A stretch of DNA of 12,703 bases from Actinomycetes bacterium (GCA_021844725.1 JAKBSX010000026.1:1-12703), one strand, 5' to 3'; positions 1 through 7,103 are shown, counted from the first letter of the stretch. Notes: generated from the sequence alone by a model not told the origin. Made by a program: numbers and translations.

Positions 1-12
1 TTAGGTCTTTAG

Positions 13-822
13 CTATCCCCGCGTACGCACTATTACCAGCTGACCCGATTCTACTTCCGCCTTAGTAACGAGCCGACTCAAGACGCCGGGTCCTGCTCCC
101 GATACAACCATGGACTTCAGCGCAGTATTAGATGCTAATTCTACAAGTGAGACCGGTGAAAGGCCTTGTGTCCCCAGTGCCTTATGAAGAACTTCTCTTG
201 TACCTGAACCCGACTCCCTCATTATTAGTGGCGTCTTTGCCAGCTCGGTGGACGTGACCACTTTCTTACGATTCGCCCAGGGATGTCCAGGACTCACTAC
301 AACCACAAGGTCGTCACTAAACACTAACGCTTGCTCAAAATGGGATGGAACCGCCGAGCCTTCTACGAAACCTATATCAGCCCGTTCAGTTCTAACTATT
401 TCAAGCACGCCTTCGCTATTGCCCATGAGCAGGTAGGCAGTAATCTCAGGATCCATCAGCCGAAGCCTGCTCAGCCACTGTGGAACCAAATACTCAGCCA
501 CTGTCATGCTGGCAGCGAGAGTTAGGGTTCCATCTCCCTCAGCCCGAAGCGCCCGCACCCCTTCAAGCAGGGAGGTGACCTTGCTGATAATTTCTGAACT
601 CCATTGGACCACTGCCTCACCCGCTGGCGTCAATCTGGCATGGCCGGCACCACGTTCAAGCAGAGCGACACCTACTGCCTTTTCGAGCGATCTCAATCTC
701 ATACTTGCTGCCGGCTGTGAAATCCCATGAGCATCAGCAGCCCTCTTGATAGATCCCAGATCAGCCACACTGCAGAGTAGATCGAGCGATACCAAGTCAG
801 GAACAGGAAGTGGAAGAGGCAT
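13..822 (-). CDS. LysR-type transcriptional regulator (divergent from a YeiH exporter)
   Basis: A DNA-binding regulator of the LysR family. Residues about 13-60 form the winged helix-turn-helix, with the family signature around GSIKRAAD, GISQPAAS and LEKAVGVALLER. The rest is the periplasmic-binding-like effector domain, with PGHPWA near the middle and MRESGSGTRE, a common effector-pocket stretch. I chose ATG at 822 (269 aa) because a TATAAG hexamer ends 8 bases before it, as in a leaderless transcript. A TTG at 828 with AGGG 8 bases upstream is the alternative. The C-terminus stops just after VIVRTRG, about 20-30 residues short of typical family members (see finding). By analogy with yeiE/yeiH in enterobacteria it probably controls the divergent exporter gene and itself; the ligand cannot be told from sequence. 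Family assignment is firm, the target is inference. Confidence 0.93.
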   Translation of the reverse strand: MPLPLPVPDLVSLDLLCSVADLGSIKRAADAHGISQPAASMRLRSLEKAVGVALLERGAGHARLTPAGEAVVQWSSEIISKVTSLLEGVRALRAEGDGTLTLAASMTVAEYLVPQWLSRLRLMDPEITAYLLMGNSEGVLEIVRTERADIGFVEGSAVPSHFEQALVFSDDLVVVVSPGHPWANRKKVVTSTELAKTPLIMRESGSGTREVLHKALGTQGLSPVSLVELASNTALKSMVVSGAGPGVLSRLVTKAEVESGQLVIVRTRG

Positions 823-835
823 AAGCAAAGCTTAT
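821..835. promoter_or_regulatory. Putative LysR-type operator (T-N11-A palindrome)
   Basis: ATAAGC-AAA-GCTTAT is a perfect inverted repeat with 6-base arms and a 3-base centre. It contains the T-N11-A spacing typical of LysR-family binding sites. It overlaps the regulator's -10-like TATAAG (836-831, minus strand) and the first bases of its start codon, so binding there would block the regulator's own transcription. It also lies upstream of the exporter gene. Seen directly; the role is inferred. Confidence 0.6.
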
Positions 836-892
836 ACCCTAGTAATCAAAATGAAGGCATACAGGGAGGTCAACTGCCCAGATACTTGTTGT

Positions 893-1957
893 ATGGAGAA
901 TCTAATACCGCAATTACCAGAAATAAAACCATATTCAGAACTCAACAATAAGCCTAAAAAATACGCGCAAATCTTTCCCGGTTTAGCAATGGCTGTTGTC
1001 CTTGCCGCCATTGCTAGCGTGCTTGGCAAGCTGGCGCCCATTGTCGGAGCACCCGTATTTGCAATCGTGATAGGGATAGTTGTCTCTACGCTATGGCGAC
1101 CGAAGATTAATGCTGAAGCGGGACTTAAGTTTTCCGCCAAGACGGTGCTGCAGGCATCAATTGTAATCCTTGGTACCGGGCTTTCTTTTACACAGGTGAT
1201 AACAACCGGAACATCGTCCTTACCGGTGCTGATAGGGACCTTGGTGGTAGCTCTGGGAGGTGCTTGGTTCTTTGGCCGATTGCTTGGGATAGCTAAAGAC
1301 CTAAGGACCCTGATTGGTGTTGGCACTGCGATATGCGGAGCCTCCGCGGTTGCAGCCACTGACGCTGTGATATCTGCTTCCGAAAGCGACGTATCTTACG
1401 CTATAGCAACAATTTTTACCTTCAATGTGGCGGCTGTTTTGACCTTCCCATCGATTGGTCATTTATTAGGAATGACTTCACACGCCTTCGGACTCTGGGC
1501 TGGCACCGCAGTCAACGATGTATCATCAGTAGTGGCAGCAGCGACCATATTCTCACCTGCAGCCACATCCTACGCCATTATCGTAAAGCTGACCAGAACT
1601 TTGATGATCATTCCAATCACCCTGGTTCTTGCATTTATCCGCTCAAACAAATCACCAGATCATGAAGGATCCCAAGTAAAACTCAAGCACTTTCACAGAG
1701 TCCTGCCCATCTTCATCGGTTGGTTCCTGCTTGCGGTTACTCTGAATACGTTCAAAGTTATTCCGGCAGGTTGGCATAGCGACCTTTCCTACGCAGCGCA
1801 ATTTATGATCACGGTTGCTCTCGGGGCTATTGGACTCTCCTCAAGACTAGATAAAATTCGTTCAGCAGGTGTCAAGCCACTGGCTCTGGGAGCCATACTT
1901 TGGATACTTGTAGCAAGTACCAGTCTTGCACTTCAAAGCATCACTGGAACTATTTGA
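893..1957 (+). CDS. YeiH/UPF0324 family putative sulfate exporter
   Basis: A polytopic inner-membrane protein of 354 aa from the ATG at 893, the usual length for this family, also called putative sulfate exporter. The diagnostic block is GTAICGASAVAA (residues 144-155), followed by ESDVSYAIATIFTFNVAAVLTFPSIG and FGLWAGTAVNDVSSVVAAA (199-217), then a K-x-x-R near 232-235. About ten hydrophobic segments are visible from residue 28 onward. No good Shine-Dalgarno sits before 893. A GGAGG at 865-869 is too far away and has no matching in-frame start. ATG at 851 is an alternative that would add an N-terminal CPDTCC stretch. I prefer 893 because homologues begin with a short hydrophilic tail before IFPGLA. 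The divergent LysR gene supports regulated export, perhaps of a sulfur oxyanion, but the substrate is not established. Confidence 0.92.
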   Translation: MENLIPQLPEIKPYSELNNKPKKYAQIFPGLAMAVVLAAIASVLGKLAPIVGAPVFAIVIGIVVSTLWRPKINAEAGLKFSAKTVLQASIVILGTGLSFTQVITTGTSSLPVLIGTLVVALGGAWFFGRLLGIAKDLRTLIGVGTAICGASAVAATDAVISASESDVSYAIATIFTFNVAAVLTFPSIGHLLGMTSHAFGLWAGTAVNDVSSVVAAATIFSPAATSYAIIVKLTRTLMIIPITLVLAFIRSNKSPDHEGSQVKLKHFHRVLPIFIGWFLLAVTLNTFKVIPAGWHSDLSYAAQFMITVALGAIGLSSRLDKIRSAGVKPLALGAILWILVASTSLALQSITGTI

Positions 1958-1967
1958 ACAACGATTT

Positions 1968-2036
1968 CCTCAGATAGAAAGTCATGCGGATTGCTTAGGC
2001 GGCAAATTTCGAAATCTTGTCTTTGACTATCTGAGG
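1968..2036. repeat. Inverted repeat between convergent genes (CCTCAGATAG / CTATCTGAGG)
   Basis: Perfect 10-base arms at 1968-1977 and 2027-2036 are separated by 49 bases. Inside the arms an AAAG/CTTT pairing could extend the stem past a 2-base bulge. The left arm lies just after the exporter stop codon. The right arm is inside the 3' end of the minus-strand methyltransferase, over its PQIV codons. No T-run follows on either strand, so it is at best a non-canonical terminator. Confidence 0.5.
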
Positions 2037-2477
2037 GATCGGAACCCACCGGGGAACAGAATCGCGGTATTCACTGTAGCTTGGGCCGAATTTCTTTTCC
2101 AGCCTCTCCTCATCCTTCCTGGCCCGCTCTCGATACCAGGGAATCACAGACGAAACAATAGCAAGTGCAATCGGAGATCTGGTCATTAATGTGAGTCCAC
2201 CAAGAAAGATAATATGTCCCAGATACATCGGGTTTCTGGTAATTCCATATATTCCGTCAGTTACAATCTCGTCCGGGAAACCCTGAGACATTCCGGGAGG
2301 ACCGCCAGCCCTCTTAATGCGGTACTCTCCTGACAGCCGGTACTGCAAATAGCCCCACAAGAGCAGAGGCAGGTACTTGAGGCGGAGACGACGCCCTGAT
2401 ACCAGCTGTTCGGTCAAAACCAGTGCTGGTATGGCCACAAATGTCCTAGTGGAAGTAGAACTAAGTGAAAGACGCAA
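1995..2477 (-). CDS. Isoprenylcysteine/phospholipid methyltransferase-like membrane protein (ICMT/PEMT family)
   Basis: A small membrane-bound SAM-dependent methyltransferase-like protein of 160 aa. The C-terminal half carries the family signature. GIYGITRNPMYLGH (residues 75-88) matches the R-(H/N)-P-x-Y-x-G SAM-binding motif, a hydrophobic pair of helices follows (about 85-115), then E-E-x-x-L (123-127) and FGPSYSEYRDSVPRWVP (130-146), which matches the usual FG-x-x-Y-x-x-Y-x-x-x-V-P-R-W ending. The start is TTG at 2477, supported by AAGGA (minus strand) 6 bases upstream. Bacterial members modify lipids or small hydrophobic acceptors, or are uncharacterised, so the substrate here is unknown. 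It faces the exporter convergently and is divergent from the dioxygenase, so context gives no clear partner. Confidence 0.85.
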   Translation of the reverse strand: MRLSLSSTSTRTFVAIPALVLTEQLVSGRRLRLKYLPLLLWGYLQYRLSGEYRIKRAGGPPGMSQGFPDEIVTDGIYGITRNPMYLGHIIFLGGLTLMTRSPIALAIVSSVIPWYRERARKDEERLEKKFGPSYSEYRDSVPRWVPIPQIVKDKISKFAA

Positions 2478-2743
2478 TCGACTTCCTTTCTAGCAACTCG
2501 GCATCACTTACTGGAAATACTCCAACTGATTCTACCGATAAAAATCACAGCAGTCCTATCCATCTGCTGATTTCGTCAAACTTTAGGTTTTCCAAATCGA
2601 TGTGGAAACTGTATTTCTATAAGATCTCCATTCCTCTAGACAAATAATTTTCATCCAAGAAACTTGGTTCAGCTTGAGGCCAAACCTGTAATTTCAGAAA
2701 CGGTCGATGGGTAAGTGCAGCGTGGAGTTGGATATTGTGATGA

Positions 2744-2760
2744 AAATATTTGAAATATTT
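2744..2760. promoter_or_regulatory. Tandem palindrome AAATATTT-G-AAATATTT, possible operator
   Basis: Two identical 8-base self-complementary units flank a single G, making a 17-base symmetrical site about 50 bases before the dioxygenase start. A TATTAT hexamer at 2777-2782 could be the -10 element, so the palindrome would sit in or just upstream of the -35 zone. AT-rich palindromes can arise by chance; the operator role is inference. Confidence 0.35.
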
Positions 2761-2802
2761 AATCCTCAAAGGACGTTATTATTTGTACATCAGTTATGAA
2801 GC

Positions 2803-2806
2803 GGAG
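2803..2806 (+). promoter_or_regulatory. Ribosome binding site of the DODA-type dioxygenase
   Basis: GGAG lies 5 bases before the ATG at 2812 and fixes that start codon. Confidence 0.7.
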
Positions 2807-2811
2807 CACCG

Positions 2812-3618
2812 ATGAGCCAAAATAGCGATCTACAGCAAGCATCACAAACACCCCTTCCGGCTATCTATCTCGGACATGGAGCCCCGCCACTCCTTGACGA
2901 TTCCCTTTGGGTCTCCCAATTATCTACCTGGGCGAATAGCATAGGGAAGCCAAAAGAGATACTTATAGTTTCGGCTCACTGGGAGGCCGCGCCGATCGCA
3001 CTCAGTTCTCCAGATGCAAACACACCGCTGGTATATGATTTTTGGGGTTTCGAACAACGGTTTTACCAAATGACATACCCAACCCCTGACGCCCATGATC
3101 TGGCCAAGCGAGTTGCAGCAGTGCTACCTGACACAATGTCGCTCTATCAGCATCCAAACAGGGGGCTGGATCATGGAGCCTGGGTTCCGCTTAAAGTCAT
3201 GTACCCGGATGCTTCAATACCTGTGCTCCAACTCTCTTTGCCAAGCCTGAACCCGGAAGAATTGCTTAAGCTGGGGCACCGGCTCCAACCTCTCCGTGAT
3301 GAAGGAGTGTTAATCATAGGTTCCGGATTTCTTACCCACGGACTCAGATTCTTGAAGGACTTCCGACCCGATGCTCAAGCACCCGGGTGGTCACTTGAAT
3401 TTGATCAATGGGCAAAAGAGGCAATCGATAGACGCGACTTGGACATGCTTATGAACTTTGAAAATGCACCAGGCATGCCTTATGCGCATCCCACTACCGA
3501 GCACTTTGCTCCACTTTTCGTAACCCTCGGAGCCTCGTTAGACCCCGAGCGCTCAATTGACAACGTAATAGACGGTTTCTTTATGGGCCTGGCAAAGCGA
3601 TCCATCCAAGTGGCATAA
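2812..3618 (+). CDS. Class III extradiol dioxygenase, LigB/DODA (YgiD-like) family
   Basis: A cytosolic metal-dependent dioxygenase of 268 aa, the full length for the 4,5-DOPA dioxygenase/YgiD branch of the LigB superfamily, which opens catechol rings using a histidine-bound metal. Visible motifs are GHGAP (His22), VSAHWE (His56), a YDFWGFEQRFYQMTYP stretch (75-90) where relatives have Y-D-x-x-G-F-P, GLDHGAWVPL (His121), GSGFLTHGLR (His176), and AHPTTEHFAPL (His226 and His231). The expected metal and catalytic histidines are therefore present. The substrate may be a catechol such as DOPA or another aromatic; sequence alone cannot decide. The gene stands alone between divergent and convergent neighbours, so no aromatic pathway partner is nearby. 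Confidence 0.93.
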   Translation: MSQNSDLQQASQTPLPAIYLGHGAPPLLDDSLWVSQLSTWANSIGKPKEILIVSAHWEAAPIALSSPDANTPLVYDFWGFEQRFYQMTYPTPDAHDLAKRVAAVLPDTMSLYQHPNRGLDHGAWVPLKVMYPDASIPVLQLSLPSLNPEELLKLGHRLQPLRDEGVLIIGSGFLTHGLRFLKDFRPDAQAPGWSLEFDQWAKEAIDRRDLDMLMNFENAPGMPYAHPTTEHFAPLFVTLGASLDPERSIDNVIDGFFMGLAKRSIQVA

Positions 3619-3642
3619 GTTCGGTCACAATACTCCTAAAGC

Positions 3643-3660
3643 CCCCAGATTTATCCGGGG
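3643..3660. terminator. Hairpin between convergent dioxygenase and FNT genes
   Basis: CCCC-A-GA / TC-C-GGGG pairs around a TTTA loop with one A-C mismatch. On the plus strand it is followed by AAAA rather than a T-run, so it is not a classical intrinsic terminator, but its position 24 bases after the dioxygenase stop and 12 bases after the convergent gene's stop fits a bidirectional terminator. The GGGG(A) can alternatively pair with TCCCC at 3676-3680. Confidence 0.4.
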
Positions 3661-3671
3661 AAAAGGACCAA

Positions 3672-4607
3672 CTACTCCCCTGTCGGTTCAATAATCTCGG
3701 TGGGGTCTCTGTTGTCATCGAGGGCCACGCCGGGCGCAGGATTCTCACGCTCAGCTTTTACCGTATGCGGTACCTGTACGATTCTAAGCACTGTAACCAA
3801 GCCGACTCCGCCGAGCAAATTACCCAGTGCTGCCCATCCAGCGGTCTCAGCCCACTGCAAATATCCAAATGGAGCCCTACCGGTGTGCAAAGCTGCAAAC
3901 ATCAGAAGAGAGTTAACGATAGTGTGATTGAGCTGACCGGCCCCGAGCAAAAAGGCTCCGGTTATCGCCGGAACGATTTTGGAAGCGATCGAATTAGACC
4001 CGTGCTGCATCCAGGTCATAAGGGTAATAACTGCTCCACCAAGTACCGCAAGCGCAAAGGCGCGGCCACCGATTCCAAGATTGACATAGTATGATCCTGA
4101 CTTTATCGCCTGGCGGTGAAGATCGGGAAAGCCCACAATGATAAGCCATGTGAACAGCCACCCGCCCACAAGGTTGCCGACAAAAGTACCCACCCATAAA
4201 CGCATAAGGCTTCTAAAGCGCGCCTGGCGGGCAATCACTGTCGAAACTGGGACAAGAAAGTCTTCTGTAAAGAGTTCGCTTCGGGCAAGCGCCAAAGCTA
4301 TAAATCCAACCGAAAATGCCAAGCCACCAAGAATCTTGCTTTTGGTGTAATACTCCACCAAAAGCAGAGCCAAAACACCACTGCCTACATCGATTCCCCC
4401 AACAAGTCCAGTTGCGAGTAGGGGAACCAGTCGTCGAGAAAGACGCCTCCGGCCTTCATCTACAGTTCTTAAAAAGGTTTCCTCAACCTCTACCTCGGCA
4501 ACTGCCTCTACTTCAGCAGGATCTGAGCCAACTGGCGGCCTCTCCCGGCTTTCCGATTTCGTCTTCGACCCATATCTACCGTTAAACTGATCTTTCCTTT
4601 GTGGCAT
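3672..4607 (-). CDS. Formate/nitrite transporter (FNT) family membrane protein, YfdC-like
   Basis: An integral membrane protein of 311 aa from the ATG at 4607, which has GAGG 5 bases upstream; a GTG at 4613 would overlap that ribosome site. After a hydrophilic, acid-rich N-terminal tail (about 55 residues, repeated Glu-Val), six hydrophobic segments follow. Family hallmarks are GLVGGIDVGSG (67-77), SELFTEDFLVPV (110-121), RLWVGTFVGNLVGG (136-149) and QLNHTIVNSLL (225-235), whose His228 and Asn232 correspond to the pore histidine and asparagine of FocA/NirC channels. Such proteins pass small monovalent anions such as formate, nitrite or hydrosulfide. The long charged tail resembles the YfdC branch, whose substrate is uncertain. 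It lies 90 bases downstream of asd on the same strand; with its own good ribosome site it could be either co-transcribed or separate. Confidence 0.9.
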   Translation of the reverse strand: MPQRKDQFNGRYGSKTKSESRERPPVGSDPAEVEAVAEVEVEETFLRTVDEGRRRLSRRLVPLLATGLVGGIDVGSGVLALLLVEYYTKSKILGGLAFSVGFIALALARSELFTEDFLVPVSTVIARQARFRSLMRLWVGTFVGNLVGGWLFTWLIIVGFPDLHRQAIKSGSYYVNLGIGGRAFALAVLGGAVITLMTWMQHGSNSIASKIVPAITGAFLLGAGQLNHTIVNSLLMFAALHTGRAPFGYLQWAETAGWAALGNLLGGVGLVTVLRIVQVPHTVKAERENPAPGVALDDNRDPTEIIEPTGE

Positions 4608-4697
4608 TGCCACCTCGCAAGAATCGACAACCAGTTAAAAGCTGTGACGGAATAACTATTGGTGACGCTGAAATGATGCTAACTCGCCAAAATTTGG

Positions 4698-5708
4698 TTA
4701 CATACCTTGTAGTGCCTCGGCAATTTGAATGGTGTTCAGAGCAGCGCCCTTCCTCAAATTGTCTCCAGATACAAAGAAATTAATTGCTGGCCTTGAACCG
4801 ATGTCTTTTCTTATCCGCCCAACCAGGCAATCATCGATTCCAGCTGCCTCAAGAGGAGTGGGCATATCCACCACACGCACACCTGGTGCATTTGCTATCG
4901 CCTCGGTAGCTTCTGCAGAAGAGACTTCTCTTTTCATCTCCGCATATACAGCTACAGAATGACTAGTGAATACCGGAACCCTAACGCATGTCACGCTGAC
5001 CTCGAGACTGGGAATTTCCAAAATCTTTCGAGATTCATCACGAAACTTGTGCTCCTCGTTCGTCTCTTCATCGGTAAAAGTGCCAGCTACTGGAAGTACA
5101 TTGGCTGCTATTGGCCCTGCAAATGCTGACGGCTTTCCGAAGTCAACCGCCTTGCCGTCATAGGCAAGCCAGGCAAGTTGACCGTCTTTGCCACTGAGTT
5201 GATCGGAAAGTTCGTTCACCCCAGCAAGCCCAGCCCCAGATACTGCCTGATAGGTACTTACTACCAGTTTGGTTAGTCCACCAATGCTATCCAAAGCTTT
5301 TAGCGCTGAAATTGTGATCATGGTGGTGCAATTTGGGTTAGCCACAATACCCTTGGGAATACCGGAAAGAGCATGTCCGTTCACCTCAGGAACTACCAGA
5401 GGCACAAGAGGATCCATTCTCCAGGCTGAAGAATTATCGATGACGATAGCTCCCTGTGCGGCAACCTTTGGAGCTAACTCCAAGGAAGTTGAGGCTCCGG
5501 CGGAAAAAAGTGCCACATCGATACCGTCGTACTTTCCCGACCATGCATCTTCTACTACCACATCTTGTCCGCGATACGATAGAACCTTACCTGCGGACTT
5601 CGGCGAGGCAAAGTAGCGTATACGGTCCACCGGAAAGTTTCTCTCTTCAAGAATGGTCCGCATAACGGTGCCAACTTGACCAGTCGCTCCAAAAATTGCA
5701 ATATTCAC
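4698..5708 (-). CDS. asd: Aspartate-semialdehyde dehydrogenase
   Basis: The cytosolic enzyme that reduces aspartyl-4-phosphate to aspartate 4-semialdehyde with NADPH, the second step towards lysine/diaminopimelate, threonine and methionine. Motifs, numbered from GTG at 5708 (336 aa): IFGATGQVG (5-13, NADP-binding), the VIDNSSAWRMD phosphate-binding region (89-99), VANPNCTTM with catalytic Cys127, STYQAVSGAG (151-160) with Gln154, RVPVFTSHS (243-251) with the general-base His at 250, and DNLRKGAALNTIQIAE near the end. There is no ATG start; a TTG at 5714 is possible and a stop lies 18 bases further upstream. I prefer GTG 5708 because TAGAAT ends 8 bases before it and no Shine-Dalgarno exists. 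It follows ask by 66 bases, the common actinobacterial ask-asd order, so co-transcription plus an internal promoter is likely. Confidence 0.96.
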   Translation of the reverse strand: MNIAIFGATGQVGTVMRTILEERNFPVDRIRYFASPKSAGKVLSYRGQDVVVEDAWSGKYDGIDVALFSAGASTSLELAPKVAAQGAIVIDNSSAWRMDPLVPLVVPEVNGHALSGIPKGIVANPNCTTMITISALKALDSIGGLTKLVVSTYQAVSGAGLAGVNELSDQLSGKDGQLAWLAYDGKAVDFGKPSAFAGPIAANVLPVAGTFTDEETNEEHKFRDESRKILEIPSLEVSVTCVRVPVFTSHSVAVYAEMKREVSSAEATEAIANAPGVRVVDMPTPLEAAGIDDCLVGRIRKDIGSRPAINFFVSGDNLRKGAALNTIQIAEALQGM

Positions 5709-5716
5709 AACCAAAG

Positions 5717-5722
5717 ATTCTA
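5717..5722 (-). promoter_or_regulatory. -10-like TAGAAT before asd
   Basis: TAGAAT on the minus strand matches the -10 consensus at five of six bases and ends 8 bases before GTG 5708, the spacing expected for a leaderless mRNA. No clear -35 is seen. Inference from position and sequence only. Confidence 0.4.
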
Positions 5723-5774
5723 AAGGTTTTCAGCCCTTAGAAAGCCAGGTGCGGCAAATAGCCAAAATGCGAAA

Positions 5775-6983
5775 CTAAAGCCCGAAAGCGCTGTGAAGTG
5801 ATTGAACCGCTCGTTCGATTGCCTCTTCCCTGACCACGCAGGAGATTCTGATGGCTGAAGTTGAGATCATCTCGATGTTCACACCGTTATTGGCAAGGGT
5901 CTCAAACATCTTTGCAGTTACTCCAGGATTGGTTTTCATTCCAGCTCCGATCAAGGAAACCCTGGCTATATCAGGATCAGCGTAGACATCCCTGGCTCCG
6001 ATCTCTTTAGCCACCTCCATCGAAACCCTTACGGTCGCATCCATATCATCCTTGGGAACAGTAAAGGAGATGTCAGTGAGGCCTTCGCTGGACGTGTTTT
6101 GCACGATCATATCCACATTGACCCCTACGTCTGCAATCTCTCGAAAGATTCTTGCCGCTATACCAGGTCTGTCTGGTACTCCGATGATGGTGATTTTCAC
6201 TTCGGATACATCATGACTGATCGCAGAGACTACTGCTTGTTCCATATCTTCGTTCTCCTCACGAACCCATGTTCCTGGTTCCCAGGTAAAGCTAGAACGC
6301 ACGTGCAGGGGCACGTGATGATTCTTAGCAAACTCAACACTGCGAAGAGCAAGTACTCTTCCACCCGATGCGGCTAACTCCAACATTTCATCGAAAGATA
6401 TTCCAGCTAGCTTGTGAGCATCTGGAACTACTCTGGGATCGGCACTAAATACTCCTGAAACATCTGTATAGATTTCACAAACATCGGCTCCAAGAGCCGC
6501 TGCCAGAGCCACCGCAGTTGTGTCAGAGCCACCGCGACCCAACGTGGTCACATCTTTAGTAGTGGAAACGCCTTGAAATCCGGCCACCACAGGTACCGAA
6601 CCATTCTTTATCGCTTCCTGAATTCGATTTGGGCGAATTTCCAGGATCTTAGCCCGTGTGTGATCAGTATCAGTAATTATTCCTGCCTGGGATCCGGTGA
6701 ATGAACTGGCTGGAATACCTAAATCACTAAGAGCCATACATATCAGAGCCATAGAAATTCGCTCACCAGCTGTTAGCAACATATCGAGTTCACGGCCTGG
6801 ATGAGATTTTGACACATCCTGAGCCAACCGGATCAGATCGTCGGTAGTCTTACCCATTGCAGACACAACCACTACAATCTCGTTGCCGTGCCTCTTGGTG
6901 CGAGCGATATGATCAGCGACAGCCTGAATGCGGTCAACATCACCAACTGAGGTCCCGCCAAATTTCTGTACAATCAAAGCCAC
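5775..6983 (-). CDS. lysC: Aspartate kinase, feedback-regulated two-ACT type, with likely internal beta start
   Basis: It phosphorylates aspartate with ATP, the committed step of the aspartate-family pathway. The kinase domain (1-245) shows [11 protein letters not shown] (5-15), [15 protein letters not shown] (37-51), a [13 protein letters not shown] stretch (68-80), [28 protein letters not shown] (146-164) and [15 protein letters not shown]. Two ACT domains follow (about 260-330 and 340-402), containing [33 protein letters not shown] and [11 protein letters not shown], where lysine and/or threonine bind in relatives. At 402 aa it is slightly shorter than the Corynebacterium enzyme. The start is GTG at 6983, forced by an in-frame stop four codons upstream; there is no Shine-Dalgarno, but TATTAG lies 9 bases before it. 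Met247 is preceded by GAGGAG (see separate entry). The gene leads the ask-asd pair. The symbol ask is equally used. Confidence 0.97.
   Translation of the reverse strand: MALIVQKFGGTSVGDVDRIQAVADHIARTKRHGNEIVVVVSAMGKTTDDLIRLAQDVSKSHPGRELDMLLTAGERISMALICMALSDLGIPASSFTGSQAGIITDTDHTRAKILEIRPNRIQEAIKNGSVPVVAGFQGVSTTKDVTTLGRGGSDTTAVALAAALGADVCEIYTDVSGVFSADPRVVPDAHKLAGISFDEMLELAASGGRVLALRSVEFAKNHHVPLHVRSSFTWEPGTWVREENEDMEQAVVSAISHDVSEVKITIIGVPDRPGIAARIFREIADVGVNVDMIVQNTSSEGLTDISFTVPKDDMDATVRVSMEVAKEIGARDVYADPDIARVSLIGAGMKTNPGVTAKMFETLANNGVNIEMISTSAIRISCVVREEAIERAVQSLHSAFGL
6243..6260 (-). promoter_or_regulatory. Internal ribosome site and start for a putative aspartate kinase beta subunit
   Basis: On the minus strand, GAGGAG (6260-6255, codons Glu242-Glu243) is followed by a 9-base spacer and an in-frame ATG (6245-6243, Met247). 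The product would be the C-terminal 156 residues, almost exactly the two ACT domains. In Corynebacterium glutamicum and Bacillus subtilis such internal initiation is known to give the regulatory beta subunit of an alpha2beta2 aspartokinase. The signal is seen; its use here is inferred. Confidence 0.6.
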
Positions 6984-7103
6984 GTCTAAACGCTAATAGA
7001 AGAGCGAGCCAGATCTATTCATGCAAGGAAAACTTCCTACATAAGAAAGTAGTAATGCCAAGATAAAAGGCAATTGCTTAAACATCGACTAAGTTCTTGT
7101 TTC
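6984..7103. promoter_or_regulatory. Divergent promoter region between ask and the first cyclophilin
   Basis: These 120 bases must drive both directions. Minus-strand TATTAG (6998-6993) lies 9 bases before ask's GTG; plus-strand TAAGTT (7090-7095) lies 8 bases before the cyclophilin's GTG. Both suggest leaderless transcripts. Small inverted repeats occur in the middle: GGAA-AAC-TTCC at 7027-7037 and TGCC/GGCA at 7056-7072. No strong -35 hexamer is evident. Confidence 0.4.

Larger units (their letters stand above)
2478..2811. other. 334-base intergenic region with short palindromes, no supported gene
   Basis: This gap separates two divergently transcribed genes and should hold both promoters. 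A 60-codon GTG-initiated frame crosses its left part (2465-2647), but it has no convincing ribosome site and its composition is not protein-like, so I do not call it. A CAGCAG/CTGCTG hairpin with a 10-base loop lies at 2548-2569. The right third is AT-rich and contains the tandem palindrome described separately. Confidence 0.6.

Noticed and set aside
865..869. GGAGG as ribosome site of the exporter
   Set aside because: It is 23 bases before ATG 893 and downstream of ATG 851, and no in-frame start codon lies at a usable distance.
832..1359. 175-codon frame on the minus strand opposite the exporter gene
   Set aside because: It is antisense to the strongly conserved YeiH/UPF0324 coding sequence, has no recognisable domain and is explained as a shadow frame.
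2465..2647. 60-codon plus-strand frame between the membrane methyltransferase and the dioxygenase
   Set aside because: GTG start inside the divergent gene, no ribosome site, low-complexity Ser/Asn-rich product without any motif. It may be leader or promoter DNA.
3765..4094. 109-codon plus-strand frame within the FNT gene
   Set aside because: Antisense to conserved FNT motifs; product has no protein-like hydrophobic core or known domain.
4687..4697. CCAAA-A-TTTGG palindrome beside the asd stop codon as terminator
   Set aside because: Only 5 AT-rich pairs with a one-base centre, which cannot form a stable hairpin; no T-run.
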